Shown here in pieces: positions 17,292 through 26,184 of a stretch of DNA of 33,447 nt. Position numbers and translations under genes: made by a program. This DNA is from Porticoccaceae bacterium (GTDB lineage: Bacteria > Pseudomonadota > Gammaproteobacteria > Pseudomonadales > Porticoccaceae). A model generated the notes under the pieces. The model ran no database searches. It was not told the DNA's origin and worked only from the letters and a program-made list of their open reading frames with translations. Where the stretch lies: NCBI GenBank assembly GCA_029248755.1, contig JAQWIR010000013.1, forward strand, positions 1 through 33,447, given 5' to 3'. Positions within the stretch are counted from its first letter, which is position 1, and the number at the start of each line of letters is the position of its first letter.

Positions 17292-18404
17292 ATGAAAAAG
17301 ACAGGTTTTGTAGGTTGGCGCGGGATGGTAGGTTCAGTTTTGATGGAACGCATGCGTCAAGAATCAGATTTTAAAGATATACAGCCAATATTTTTTACCA
17401 CCTCTCAGGCGGGACAAAAAGGACCCGATGTGGGTGTTGAAATTCCACTTTTGCAAAGTGCTCATGATATAGAAGCGCTTGCCCAGATGGATATTATCGT
17501 AACCTGTCAGGGGGGTGATTACACCAAGCAAGTCTACCCTCAGTTGCGCAGTAGCGGTTGGCAGGGATATTGGATTGACGCCGCTTCAGCATTGCGTATG
17601 GAAGACAGCTCTATTATTGTTTTAGATCCTGTAAATTCCAAAGTAATCGAAGACGGCCTAGCGAATGGTGTCAAAGACTATATTGGTGGCAACTGTACCG
17701 TAAGTTTAATGCTAATGGCTCTAGGTGGTTTATTTAATGCCAATCTAGTGGAATGGGCTAGTTCAATGACTTACCAGGCGGCTTCGGGCGCTGGTGCGCA
17801 AAATATGCGCGAATTAATTACTCAGATGGGCGTTATTAAGCAAACTGTGGCAGATAGTTTGGCTAATCCTGCCTCGGCTATACTTGATATTGATCGACAG
17901 GTAACTGATACATTGCGCAGTGATAGCTTTCCGGTAGATAACTGGGGGTTTCCACTGGCGGGTAGTTTACTTCCCTATATTGATTCACAGTTAGACAACG
18001 GTCAAAGCCGAGAAGAGTGGAAAAATCAGGCGGAAACCAACAAAATTCTTGGCCGTGATGGAAACCCAATTCCGCTGGATGGGCTCTGTGTCAGAATTGG
18101 TGCAATGCGTTGTCACAGTCAGGCATTAACTATTAAATTGACCCAAGATGTCCCTATGGATGAGATTGAGTCTATGCTGGCAGAGGCTAATCCCTGGGCT
18201 AAGTTTGTACCCAATACTAAAGAAGCGTCTGTTGAACACCTAACACCTGCCGCTGTAACCGGTGGCTTGCAGGTGCCTGTTGGGCGCGTGCGTAAAATGA
18301 ATATGGGTGATCAGTACCTTTCTGCATTTACTGTAGGTGATCAGTTATTATGGGGTGCTGCAGAACCATTGCGGCGCATGTTACGAATTTTGGTTGAGCG
18401 ATAA
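17292..18404 (+). CDS. asd: Aspartate-semialdehyde dehydrogenase
   Basis: Asd reduces aspartyl phosphate to aspartate semialdehyde, the branch point for lysine (and diaminopimelate), threonine and methionine. The protein has 370 residues and belongs to the E. coli-type subgroup. It has the NADP-binding start [13 protein letters not shown], catalytic Cys135 in GGNCTVSLM, and His275 in [10 protein letters not shown] as the general base. An AAAAGG lies upstream of the ATG. The position between leuB and fimV matches Pseudomonas gene order. A second asd-like gene, found there next to it, is absent here. Confidence 0.98.
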   Translation: MKKTGFVGWRGMVGSVLMERMRQESDFKDIQPIFFTTSQAGQKGPDVGVEIPLLQSAHDIEALAQMDIIVTCQGGDYTKQVYPQLRSSGWQGYWIDAASALRMEDSSIIVLDPVNSKVIEDGLANGVKDYIGGNCTVSLMLMALGGLFNANLVEWASSMTYQAASGAGAQNMRELITQMGVIKQTVADSLANPASAILDIDRQVTDTLRSDSFPVDNWGFPLAGSLLPYIDSQLDNGQSREEWKNQAETNKILGRDGNPIPLDGLCVRIGAMRCHSQALTIKLTQDVPMDEIESMLAEANPWAKFVPNTKEASVEHLTPAAVTGGLQVPVGRVRKMNMGDQYLSAFTVGDQLLWGAAEPLRRMLRILVER

Positions 18405-18431
18405 CTGACCTTACCTAAAAGGTTTATCACT

Positions 18432-19793
18432 ATGAGACGAATAATTGCATTCTTGATAAGTTGGAGAGGCGTTATTGGCTTTTTTAAGCAGATGACCTGC
18501 GCAATTATTTTGTCTTTGTGTTGGTCAATAGCCGCCGCTGATAGTTCTGCTATATCGCCATCTCTAGCCGATAAGCCTAGTATTCCAACACATACAGTCG
18601 TAATCGGCGATACCCTATGGAATGTAGCCATTCGGTTGCGACCAGACAATATGCCTATGGCCCAAGCAATGGATATCCTTTATGAAAGTAATCCTGATGC
18701 ATTTCTTGAAGGAGATAGCACCAAGCTGATAGAGGGATCAGTGGTTAGCTTTCCGTCATTAACTGTTGTTGAAAAAATACCTGAGATAATAGTTTCAAAG
18801 CAAAATTCTACTCTGATTATTCCCACTCTAGAAAGTTTACAAATTGAAGAGAGTGTAGAGAATGCTGTCGAAGTAACGGCTGAAGCTAAAGATAGCCCAG
18901 TCGATGCCATAATCGATGGCGTAGAAAAAGTCGAAAAAGCGACTGAAGAAGATGAAAGTTTACTGGCTTTAACTGATTCAGAAAATATAGCCAAAACAGA
19001 GAATCAAACCCAGTTGCCAGCGGAAATTATTAAGCCAGACCCACCTAATTTGGATTCACAGCTTCAAGATTTAAAGGAATCTGTGGAGATAGATTTATCT
19101 GACAATAATGGGACTACCAAAGAATTTATTCAGCCAGCGCAGACATTGAGTCAGCCGACAGAATATATCGATATTACAAAATCACAGCCAAATACGTCAC
19201 TGGTTGAACAGTTAAAAACACTAATACAAAAAATTGATACCAAGAGTTTTTATCAGCTACTGTCCAAAGTAAAACAGCTTCCCATAGATTTTTGGATTTT
19301 TTTGGGTGCCTTTATTTTTGCCATAGTCATTAATCGCTTCAGAAAGTTAAATAATGCGCACAAATCAGAAGACCATTTAATTGAAACTGAAAAGCCAATA
19401 GAGGCTGTACTTGATGGACCATTTGCGGATAATTCTGGCGATGATGTTTTTGCTGATACAGCTGAAGATGATGAAGTTGATAAGGTACAGCAAAAAGATA
19501 TTAAGCCCCAGCCTAAAGAAGACATTCAGCTTCCTGGTGTTGAAGCGTTAGAAGCACAGTTACGTGAAGATGAGGATGGTGAGCAGGTCCAAGTGGGTCA
19601 TGCTCTGGAGGTTGATTTTGAAGATGACACATTGGAAATTGATCCACTTCAGATCAAACTCGATATGGCATCATTATGTATAGAAATGGGTGATATTGAG
19701 AGTGCTCAGGCAATCCTTGAAGAAATTATTGGCGAAGCTGATAAACAAGGCAAAGCCAAGGCTCGAGAAATATTGGATAGTATTGAAACCTAA
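18432..19793 (+). CDS. fimV: FimV-like polar/peptidoglycan-associated protein, short form
   Basis: FimV is an inner-membrane hub linked to type IV pili and polar protein placement in Pseudomonas. This version has 453 residues, about half of the Pseudomonas protein. After a signal sequence (cleavage near residue 36, after SIAAA) comes a LysM-type domain with HTVVIGDTLWNVAIRLRPDN (about 54-108). A long acidic, low-complexity periplasmic region follows, then one membrane helix at about 284-303, an acidic cytoplasmic stretch, and the FimV C-terminal TPR-like module (about 404-450, DMASLCIEMGDIESAQAILEEI). The LGLGEI-type N-terminal domain usual before LysM is missing. The gene's place between asd and truA supports the name. 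An AAAAGG nine bases before the ATG supports the start. Confidence 0.88.
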   Translation: MRRIIAFLISWRGVIGFFKQMTCAIILSLCWSIAAADSSAISPSLADKPSIPTHTVVIGDTLWNVAIRLRPDNMPMAQAMDILYESNPDAFLEGDSTKLIEGSVVSFPSLTVVEKIPEIIVSKQNSTLIIPTLESLQIEESVENAVEVTAEAKDSPVDAIIDGVEKVEKATEEDESLLALTDSENIAKTENQTQLPAEIIKPDPPNLDSQLQDLKESVEIDLSDNNGTTKEFIQPAQTLSQPTEYIDITKSQPNTSLVEQLKTLIQKIDTKSFYQLLSKVKQLPIDFWIFLGAFIFAIVINRFRKLNNAHKSEDHLIETEKPIEAVLDGPFADNSGDDVFADTAEDDEVDKVQQKDIKPQPKEDIQLPGVEALEAQLREDEDGEQVQVGHALEVDFEDDTLEIDPLQIKLDMASLCIEMGDIESAQAILEEIIGEADKQGKAKAREILDSIET

Positions 19794-19838
19794 TTGGCGG
19801 ATGCATTAGTGACTGATTGGATTTATACAGAAGGCTGC

Positions 19839-20681
19839 ATGATACCGGAAGACAAGCATCTACCAGCTGGTGTGACCCGGTATGCGGCTATTGTTCAATA
19901 TCAGGGCACTGATTTTTGTGGATTTCAACGACAAAAACATAGTCCTTCAGTGCAACAAGAATTAGAGCAGGCTTTAAGTTATGTTGCCGATTGTCCAGTC
20001 AAAACTCATTGTGCAGGTCGAACAGATACTGCCGTCCATGCTAGCCATCAAGTGATTCATTTTGATACTACGGCTGAACGTTCTGGTTACAGTTGGGTGC
20101 AAGGGGCGAATAGTCAATTACCTGATAGTATTGCCTTAATTTGGGCCGACAAAACAACCCAAGACTTTCATTCTCGGTTTAGTGCCGGGGCAAGAACATA
20201 TCGTTATGTTATCGACAATAGTCCAACCCGGCCGGCAATTATGGCGGCGGCCGTCACTTGGATGAAAAAGCCATTAGATATCTCGCTGATGCAGGATGGC
20301 TGTCAATACTTGCCAGGGGAGCAGGACTTTTCTGCCTTTAGAGGCTCTGGTTGTCAGTCAAACTCTCCTTGCCGCAATGTCCATAGGGCTAATGTATATC
20401 GTCGCGGCAACCTGGTTATCTTTGAAATTACCGCCAATGCATTTTTATTGCATATGGTGCGTAATATAGTAGGCTCTCTTCTAGACGTTGGAACTGGAAG
20501 TAAACAGCCAGTATGGATTGAGCAGCTATTAGCCGCAGCTGATCGGCGTAAAAGTGCCGCCACGGCAGCCCCCGATGGGTTATATTTAGTGGCGGTTGAT
20601 TATCCGGCTAAATTTGACTTGCCAGCAGTTGCGAAAGGCCCGGTTTTTTTGCCGGAAAATCTAGGTATTACAGAAGAATAA
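19839..20681 (+). CDS. truA: tRNA pseudouridine(38-40) synthase
   Basis: TruA converts uridines 38 to 40 in the anticodon arm of many tRNAs to pseudouridine. The frame opens at a TTG (19794) directly after the fimV stop, giving 295 residues, but no ribosome-binding site serves it. The ATG at 19839, with AGAAGG four bases before it, gives 280 residues and places the catalytic Asp at position 63 (CAGRTDTAVHA), near Asp60 of E. coli TruA; it is preferred. Other family segments are VQYQGTDFCGFQRQ, FHSRFSAGARTYRYVI, ANAFLLHMVRNIVGSL and GLYLVAVDYP. trpF follows four bases downstream. Confidence 0.95.
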   Translation: MIPEDKHLPAGVTRYAAIVQYQGTDFCGFQRQKHSPSVQQELEQALSYVADCPVKTHCAGRTDTAVHASHQVIHFDTTAERSGYSWVQGANSQLPDSIALIWADKTTQDFHSRFSAGARTYRYVIDNSPTRPAIMAAAVTWMKKPLDISLMQDGCQYLPGEQDFSAFRGSGCQSNSPCRNVHRANVYRRGNLVIFEITANAFLLHMVRNIVGSLLDVGTGSKQPVWIEQLLAAADRRKSAATAAPDGLYLVAVDYPAKFDLPAVAKGPVFLPENLGITEE

Positions 20682-20684
20682 GTT

Positions 20685-21305
20685 ATGACAGTTCGTGTAA
20701 AAATTTGTGGAATTACCAGTCCAGAGCAGGCGTTAATGGCGCAGCAAAGTGGCGCAGATGCTATAGGATTAGTGATTTATGAAAAAAGTCCGCGCTATGT
20801 GGATATTGAGCAAGCGGCAAATATTAGAGCTGTTATTGGTCAATCGACCCTCGCTATTGCTTTGCTGGTCAATCCTAGTGAGAGTTTTGTTAAACAGGTT
20901 ATTTCCGAGGTTAAACCTGATTATATTCAGTTTCATGGTGACGAGACGGCTGAATTTTGCCATCAATTTAATGTGCCGTTTATAAGAGCTGTACGTATGC
21001 GTGAAGGCTTAGATATAGAGGCTGAAGTTGCAGCCTACAAAGCTGAGGGTGGATTTTTATTTGATGCCTGGAGCGATGATCTCTACGGTGGCACAGGACA
21101 TAGTTTTGATTGGAGTAGATTACCTGACTCCGCTGATTACAAATTAATTCTTGCTGGTGGTTTAAACCCAAGTAACGTAGCTCAAGCGGTGTCTATAACA
21201 AACCCTTACATGGTAGATGTTAGTGGCGGTGTTGAGGCGAGCCCGGGTGTTAAAGATCCAGTAAAAGTTAAAGCTTTTATAGCACAAGCTAAAAAAATAA
21301 CATAA
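20685..21305 (+). CDS. trpF: Phosphoribosylanthranilate isomerase
   Basis: TrpF performs the Amadori rearrangement of phosphoribosylanthranilate in tryptophan synthesis. The 206-residue single-domain barrel has the catalytic Cys8 in VKICGIT and the likely catalytic Asp127 in LFDAWS. The phosphate-binding ends GTGHSFDW, LAGGLNPSNV and DVSGGVEASPGVKD are present. It is the free-standing enzyme rather than the TrpC fusion of enteric bacteria. trpB and trpA, which lie between trpF and accD in some relatives, are not here; the order trpF-accD is that of Pseudomonas. Confidence 0.97.
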   Translation: MTVRVKICGITSPEQALMAQQSGADAIGLVIYEKSPRYVDIEQAANIRAVIGQSTLAIALLVNPSESFVKQVISEVKPDYIQFHGDETAEFCHQFNVPFIRAVRMREGLDIEAEVAAYKAEGGFLFDAWSDDLYGGTGHSFDWSRLPDSADYKLILAGGLNPSNVAQAVSITNPYMVDVSGGVEASPGVKDPVKVKAFIAQAKKIT

Positions 21306-21384
21306 AAATGTCATACTGATATAAATTCCTACGCTATAGCTTAGCGACTGTGGATTTCTCGTGTTAGAATGGCTGAATAATTTA

Positions 21385-21416
21385 TTACCAATGATTGTCT
21401 GTCTATCATTGGATAA
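21385..21416 (+). repeat. Inverted repeat in the trpF-accD gap
   Basis: CCAATGAT at 21388-21395 pairs perfectly with ATCATTGG at 21405-21412 across nine bases, and three further pairs (TTA/TAA) extend it past a one-base bulge. No T tract follows, so it is not a terminator. It ends seven bases before the accD ribosome-binding site and could act as an operator or as an mRNA hairpin. Confidence 0.6.
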
Positions 21417-21434
21417 CAGTTGAAAGGTAAATTG

Positions 21435-22307
21435 ATGGATTGGCTGAAACGCATCCGACCTTCGGGTCCCGCATCAACAAACAGTAACCGATCAAGCGCT
21501 GTCCCTGAAGGCTTGTGGAAAAAGTGCCCTAAATGTGCGGCCCCGCTTTACCGGCCAGAGCTTGAGCGCAACCAAGATGTGTGTCCTAAATGCGGTCATC
21601 ACATGCGTATTGGCGCTCGCCGTAGGCTTGATATATTTTTAGATGAGCAAGGCCGAGAGGAAATCGGCGCTGATATTGTTGCTATAGATCGTTTGCGTTT
21701 TAAAGATGTCAAAAAATACAAAGATCGCCTGACCGAGGCGCAAAAGAAAACCGGCGAAAAAGACGCATTATTAGCAATGTCAGGTAGCCTTCACTCTATG
21801 CCTATTGTTGCCTGTGCGTTTGAGTTTGCTTTTCACGGTGGCTCTATGGGCTATGCGGTAGGTGAAAAATTCACTAGAGCCGCAACTCTAGCATTAGAAC
21901 AAAAAATTCCATTTGTATGCTTCGCTGCTACCGGCGGTGCCCGAATGCAAGAAGCGCTTATTTCATTAATGCAAATGGCCAAAACCAGCGCTGTCCTTGA
22001 GCGCTTAAAAATCGCTGGCGTGCCTTATATTTCAGTTATGACTGATCCGGTGTATGGCGGTGTATCTGCTAGCTTGGCCATGCTCGGTGATCTTAATGTA
22101 GCTGAGCCCGGTGCTCGAGCAGGCTTTGCCGGCCCTAATATTATTGAACAAACCATTCGTCAGAAGCTGCCTAAAGGTTTCCAAAGGAGTGAATTCCTGC
22201 TTGAAAAAGGCCATATTGATATGATTATTAGCCGCGCAGAAATGCGTGATCGTTTGGGAAGTATTCTTTCCAAGCTAACAGGTCAACCTGAACCGGCTAA
22301 TGACTAA
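21435..22307 (+). CDS. accD: Acetyl-CoA carboxylase, carboxyltransferase beta subunit
   Basis: AccD with AccA transfers the carboxyl group from biotin to acetyl-CoA, the first committed step of fatty acid synthesis. The ATG at 21435 is preferred over a TTG at 21420 because AAAGG lies seven bases before it and the start MDWLKRI aligns with the E. coli N-terminus; it gives 290 residues. The zinc ribbon is intact: Cys31, Cys34, Cys50 and Cys53 (C-x2-C-x15-C-x2-C). The carboxyltransferase core has [31 protein letters not shown] and PVYGGVSAS. The long Pro-rich tail of E. coli AccD is absent. folC overlaps its last eight bases. Confidence 0.98.
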   Translation: MDWLKRIRPSGPASTNSNRSSAVPEGLWKKCPKCAAPLYRPELERNQDVCPKCGHHMRIGARRRLDIFLDEQGREEIGADIVAIDRLRFKDVKKYKDRLTEAQKKTGEKDALLAMSGSLHSMPIVACAFEFAFHGGSMGYAVGEKFTRAATLALEQKIPFVCFAATGGARMQEALISLMQMAKTSAVLERLKIAGVPYISVMTDPVYGGVSASLAMLGDLNVAEPGARAGFAGPNIIEQTIRQKLPKGFQRSEFLLEKGHIDMIISRAEMRDRLGSILSKLTGQPEPAND

Positions 22308-23595
22308 CCGCTTACTAGCGGAATGGTTAGAGCTTCTTGAGCAAAGGCACCCCTGTGAAATTGATATGGGTGTTGAAAGAGTCGCCACCGTCTGGCAGCG
22401 CTACAAAACCAGCCAATCTTTAACGGGAGAGGTTGGTAAGTCCAAGGTGATAACCGTCGCCGGCACTAATGGCAAGGGCTCCTGTGTTGCCAGTATGCAG
22501 GCCATATTGCTAGCTAATGATTATTCTGTAGGCAGTTTTACCTCTCCGCATTTTCACACCTATAACGAGCGCATTTGTATCAATGGATCGCCCGTTGCTG
22601 ATCATGTAATTGTCGCTGCATTTGAATCTATAGAACAATTAAGAGAGGAAATTTCTCTTACCTATTTTGAATTTAACACCTTGGCAGCGCTAATTATATT
22701 TAGCCACAGTGATTTAGATATGGTCCTTCTTGAGGTGGGTTTAGGCGGTCGTTTAGATGCTGCTAATATAATAAATTGCGATGTCGCGGTTCTCACTAGT
22801 ATTGATTTAGATCATCAGCAGTGGCTTGGTGATACTAGAACTAAAATAGCTAAAGAAAAACTAGGTATCACCCGCGCTGATAGACCATTAATCATAGGGG
22901 AGAAAAATTATCCCAATGGTTTTGATAAATTGGTCCAAGACACCCAAGCCAATGCCTTATGGCTTGGAAAAGATTTCGATTTTACCGAAAATAATCAAAG
23001 CTTTTCTATTCGTCCAAAGGGTATTAAGAAAAATTCTGACTTTATCACTTTAGATAAACTATCAAATAAAGGGTTGTTAGCGGTTAATAAGACTTTAGCA
23101 CTTCAGGCATTGGTGAGTGTAGGCTTTAGTTTGCATGCAAATAGATGTCGATCTGCATTAAATTCTGTCTCGGTATTGGGCCGACAACAGCATATAACTT
23201 TCAAATCTGTACCTATTATTTTAGATGTTGCACACAATCCTGCCGCTGCTGCCGTATTAGCCGGTAAATTGCGCTCAGAACCGGGTGAGACTATTGCCGT
23301 GGCGTCTGTTTTGGACGATAAGGATTGGTCTTCAATGATCACACAATTGAAGTCTGAAGTAGATAATTGGCATATTGCGGAATTAACCGGAATTTCTCGT
23401 GCAGCAAAAGGACAATCATTGCTTAAACTGTTATACAATACTGGTATTGAAGCTGTATTAAGCGAGAGTGTTGAGCAGGCTTTTCAATCGGCTGTCTCTG
23501 AGGCGGGCAAAACGGGAAAAGTAGTGGTTTTTGGATCGTTTCATACCGTTGCTAAGGTTTTGGATTTTATATCAATGGAGGTTATAGGTGAGTGA
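22300..23595 (+). CDS. folC: Bifunctional folylpolyglutamate / dihydrofolate synthase
   Basis: FolC joins glutamate to dihydropteroate and adds further glutamates to folates. The 431-residue Mur-ligase-like protein shows the P-loop GTNGKGS at 55-61, followed by [33 protein letters not shown] and [13 protein letters not shown]. Asp-rich DVAHNPAAA marks the start of the C-terminal domain. The ATG lies inside the end of accD (eight-base overlap) and the gene's own end overlaps the next by eight bases, so the three are tightly coupled. Confidence 0.97.
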   Translation: MTNRLLAEWLELLEQRHPCEIDMGVERVATVWQRYKTSQSLTGEVGKSKVITVAGTNGKGSCVASMQAILLANDYSVGSFTSPHFHTYNERICINGSPVADHVIVAAFESIEQLREEISLTYFEFNTLAALIIFSHSDLDMVLLEVGLGGRLDAANIINCDVAVLTSIDLDHQQWLGDTRTKIAKEKLGITRADRPLIIGEKNYPNGFDKLVQDTQANALWLGKDFDFTENNQSFSIRPKGIKKNSDFITLDKLSNKGLLAVNKTLALQALVSVGFSLHANRCRSALNSVSVLGRQQHITFKSVPIILDVAHNPAAAAVLAGKLRSEPGETIAVASVLDDKDWSSMITQLKSEVDNWHIAELTGISRAAKGQSLLKLLYNTGIEAVLSESVEQAFQSAVSEAGKTGKVVVFGSFHTVAKVLDFISMEVIGE

Positions 23596-24109
23596 TGGTT
23601 TAAAGCAGCGAATTATCGGCGCACTGGTTCTGGGTGCTTTAGGATTAATTCTGTTGCCACTAGCACTAGATTTCACAGACCCTAAGAAGATTGATCGCAC
23701 CTCATTAATACCGCCTGCCCCCAATGTTGAAATTACTGATATTGTAATTGCCAAGCGGCCAGACGGGGTTAAGGATGGGGCGGATGTTGCGTTAGCTTTC
23801 GATGTGAATCGATTACAGCCTGTCCAAGAAAATGATACCAACTATCAGGGCTTAGATGACTCAGGACTGCCCCAAAGATGGTATTTGCAGGTAGGTAGCT
23901 ACGAAGACCAAGTCTCGGCCAATAAATTAAAACAGTCGTTACTGGCTAAACAATATAAAGTGTTTCTAAAGCGCGTTAAGATAAACCAAAAAGTATTTCA
24001 TAGGGTCTATATCGGTCCCGAAATTAGTCGTCGCAATGCTATCGCTGATAAAAATACGATCGATAAATTACTAGTAACAGATTCAATCGTTTTAAAATAC
24101 GTACCCTAA
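23588..24109 (+). CDS. dedD: SPOR-domain cell-division protein DedD-like
   Basis: DedD-type proteins are single-pass inner-membrane proteins whose SPOR domain binds denuded glycan at the division septum. This 173-residue protein starts with GTG, served by GGAGG six bases upstream. A short basic N-terminus (SDGLKQR) precedes one membrane helix (about residues 8-27). A linker follows, then the SPOR domain (about 95-173) with RWYLQVGSYEDQVSANKLK and YIGPE. The folC-dedD-cvpA order is the standard one. The product is shorter than E. coli DedD, mainly in the linker. Confidence 0.92.
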   Translation: MSDGLKQRIIGALVLGALGLILLPLALDFTDPKKIDRTSLIPPAPNVEITDIVIAKRPDGVKDGADVALAFDVNRLQPVQENDTNYQGLDDSGLPQRWYLQVGSYEDQVSANKLKQSLLAKQYKVFLKRVKINQKVFHRVYIGPEISRRNAIADKNTIDKLLVTDSIVLKYVP

Positions 24110-24123
24110 ATAAGGGATAAGTT

Positions 24124-24624
24124 ATGGATATTGCAGTTGCAGATACCGGTATTGCCGTAATTGTTGCCATTTCTGGTGTGATTAGCCTTGTTAGAGGCTT
24201 CGTCAAAGAGGCAATGTCTTTAGTTATTTGGGTGGCTGCGTTTGTAATAGCAATGACGTTTAGCGAGGCTGCCTCGGCACTTCTTGTTAATTTTATTGAT
24301 CTGGCATCTCTTCGACAACTAGCAGCATGGGGTGGCTTATTTGTAGGTACCCTTTTAGTGGGTGCGCTATTTAATTTTTTATTAGGAAAGCTAGTGACCT
24401 CAACAGGCCTTGGGGGAACAGACAGAACATTAGGATTAGTTTTTGGGGTATTTAGAGGACTATTAGTGGTTTTAGCGCTAGTCATTGCTCTACCAAAGGC
24501 TATTCCAGTAGAGCAGGACCCTTGGTGGCAAGAATCAACACTTATTCCAGTATTTCAAAACTTTGAAGACTGGGGTAGGGAAGCAGCAACAGACGTCAAA
24601 AACTTACTAACTGGTTGGATTTAA
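24124..24624 (+). CDS. cvpA: CvpA family membrane protein
   Basis: CvpA is a small inner-membrane protein first named for its need in colicin V production; its biochemical role is unsettled. The 166 residues contain four hydrophobic helices (about 10-25, 30-55, 65-88 and 102-124) and the conserved GGTDRTLGLVFGVFRG segment. A Trp-containing amphipathic tail closes the protein. It is followed by purF after only three bases; this pairing is widespread in proteobacteria. Confidence 0.96.
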   Translation: MDIAVADTGIAVIVAISGVISLVRGFVKEAMSLVIWVAAFVIAMTFSEAASALLVNFIDLASLRQLAAWGGLFVGTLLVGALFNFLLGKLVTSTGLGGTDRTLGLVFGVFRGLLVVLALVIALPKAIPVEQDPWWQESTLIPVFQNFEDWGREAATDVKNLLTGWI

Positions 24625-24627
24625 CTC

Positions 24628-26157
24628 ATGTGCGGTGTGGTTGGAATAGCAGGAAACTCAGATGTTAATTTAGAGCTCTACGATGCTCTTACAATGCTCC
24701 AGCATAGAGGGCAAGATGCTGCTGGTATGGTCACTGATAGTCATGGCGAATTGCATCAGTGCAAAGGCGAAGGCTTAGTGCGCGATGTTTTCCGTCGCAG
24801 CCATATGCTGCGTCTTGTAGGTAGATTAGGTGTTGGGCATTGTCGTTATCCAACGGCCGGTAGCTCTGGGCCAGCAATGGCGCAACCATTGTATGTAAAT
24901 TCCCCCTATGGCATTTGTATAGCCCACAATGGCAACCTAACCAATGCCGGCGAATTACGTGAAAATATATTTAGAACGGATCTTCGTCATCTAAATACAG
25001 ATTCTGATTCCGAAGTGTTACTTAACGTATTTGCCCACGAATTACAGGTTAGAGGAAAGCTCGAGCCAACTAGCAGAGATATTTTTGCCTCGGTATCAGA
25101 GGTTCACAAGCGCTGTCGCGGTGCCTATGCAGTTGTAGGCTTAATTGCTAACTATGGCATGTTTGCCTTTCGCGATCCTCATGGTATTCGCCCTCTGTGT
25201 TTTGGTGTGCGCCATACAGAGCAGGGTGATGAATATGCCGTCGTTTCAGAGTCCGTAGTGCTTGATAGCTTGGGCTTTGAATTAATTCGTGACTTAGAGC
25301 CTGGTGAAGCCTTATTTGTTGATATCAAAGGAAATCTGCACCTACAACAATGTGCCAAAAACCCTCAGTTGTCTCCCTGTATATTTGAGCATGTTTATTT
25401 TGCTAGACCAGATTCACTGATGGATAATATCTCAGTATACAAGTGCAGGCTTCGCATGGGTGAGAAGCTCGCAGATAAGATACTACGCGAAAAGCCAGAT
25501 CATGATATTGATGTGATTATCCCGATTCCCGATACCAGTAGAGTGTCCTCTCAGGCTCTGGCTGAGCGACTAGGGGTTAAAATTCGCGAAGGCTTTATGA
25601 AAAACCGCTACATAGGCCGAACCTTTATTATGCCTGGGCAAAAAGAGCGTAAAAAATCCGTTCGTCAAAAGCTAAATGCGGTTAAATTAGAATTTGCAGG
25701 TAAAAATGTACTTTTAGTTGATGATTCCATTGTTCGTGGAACCACCTCCAAAGAAATTATTCAAATGGCCAGAGATGCCGGCGCCAAAAAAGTCTATATG
25801 GTGTCAGCAGCGCCAGGTGTGCGCTACCCAAATGTGTATGGTATCGATATGCCAACAGCCGATGAGTTGATTGCTCATGGCCGAACAGACGATGAAGTAG
25901 GTGAAATTATTGGTGCTGATTGGATTATTTATCAGGATCTAAAGGATTTAATTGCATCCGGAACCGAGGGGAATCCAGAAGTTAAACGCTTTGATTGCTC
26001 GGTTTTTGATGGTGATTACGTCACTGGCGATGTGGATGAGTCATACCTGAATCATATCCATGCAGCACGAAATGATGATGCCAAACAAAATAAAAACTCC
26101 TCTACTGACAATAAAAAGCAATCAGTCATTGGAATTCACAACAACAGCGTTAGCTGA
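24628..26157 (+). CDS. purF: Amidophosphoribosyltransferase
   Basis: PurF makes phosphoribosylamine from PRPP and glutamine, the first step of purine synthesis. The 509 residues begin MCGVVGIAG, so Cys2 becomes the N-terminal nucleophile of the glutaminase domain with no propeptide. RGQDAAG, GVGHCRYPTAG and AHNGNLTN belong to that domain. The phosphoribosyltransferase half has the PRPP-binding VLLVDDSIVRGTTS. The tail after about residue 480 is polar and rich in Asn and Lys, and is not part of the core. Confidence 0.98.
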   Translation: MCGVVGIAGNSDVNLELYDALTMLQHRGQDAAGMVTDSHGELHQCKGEGLVRDVFRRSHMLRLVGRLGVGHCRYPTAGSSGPAMAQPLYVNSPYGICIAHNGNLTNAGELRENIFRTDLRHLNTDSDSEVLLNVFAHELQVRGKLEPTSRDIFASVSEVHKRCRGAYAVVGLIANYGMFAFRDPHGIRPLCFGVRHTEQGDEYAVVSESVVLDSLGFELIRDLEPGEALFVDIKGNLHLQQCAKNPQLSPCIFEHVYFARPDSLMDNISVYKCRLRMGEKLADKILREKPDHDIDVIIPIPDTSRVSSQALAERLGVKIREGFMKNRYIGRTFIMPGQKERKKSVRQKLNAVKLEFAGKNVLLVDDSIVRGTTSKEIIQMARDAGAKKVYMVSAAPGVRYPNVYGIDMPTADELIAHGRTDDEVGEIIGADWIIYQDLKDLIASGTEGNPEVKRFDCSVFDGDYVTGDVDESYLNHIHAARNDDAKQNKNSSTDNKKQSVIGIHNNSVS

Positions 26158-26184
26158 TTTTGCTAGATTTGGTAGAATAGTCCC

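Noticed and set aside
18432-19793. Acidic, low-complexity fimV middle region as possible foreign DNA or a frameshift product
   Set aside because: FimV proteins normally have a long acidic low-complexity region; the LysM and C-terminal modules are in one frame and codon use does not change.
21332-21346. CGCTA/TAGCG repeat after trpF as a terminator
   Set aside because: The stem has only five pairs and is followed by ACTGTGG rather than a T tract.
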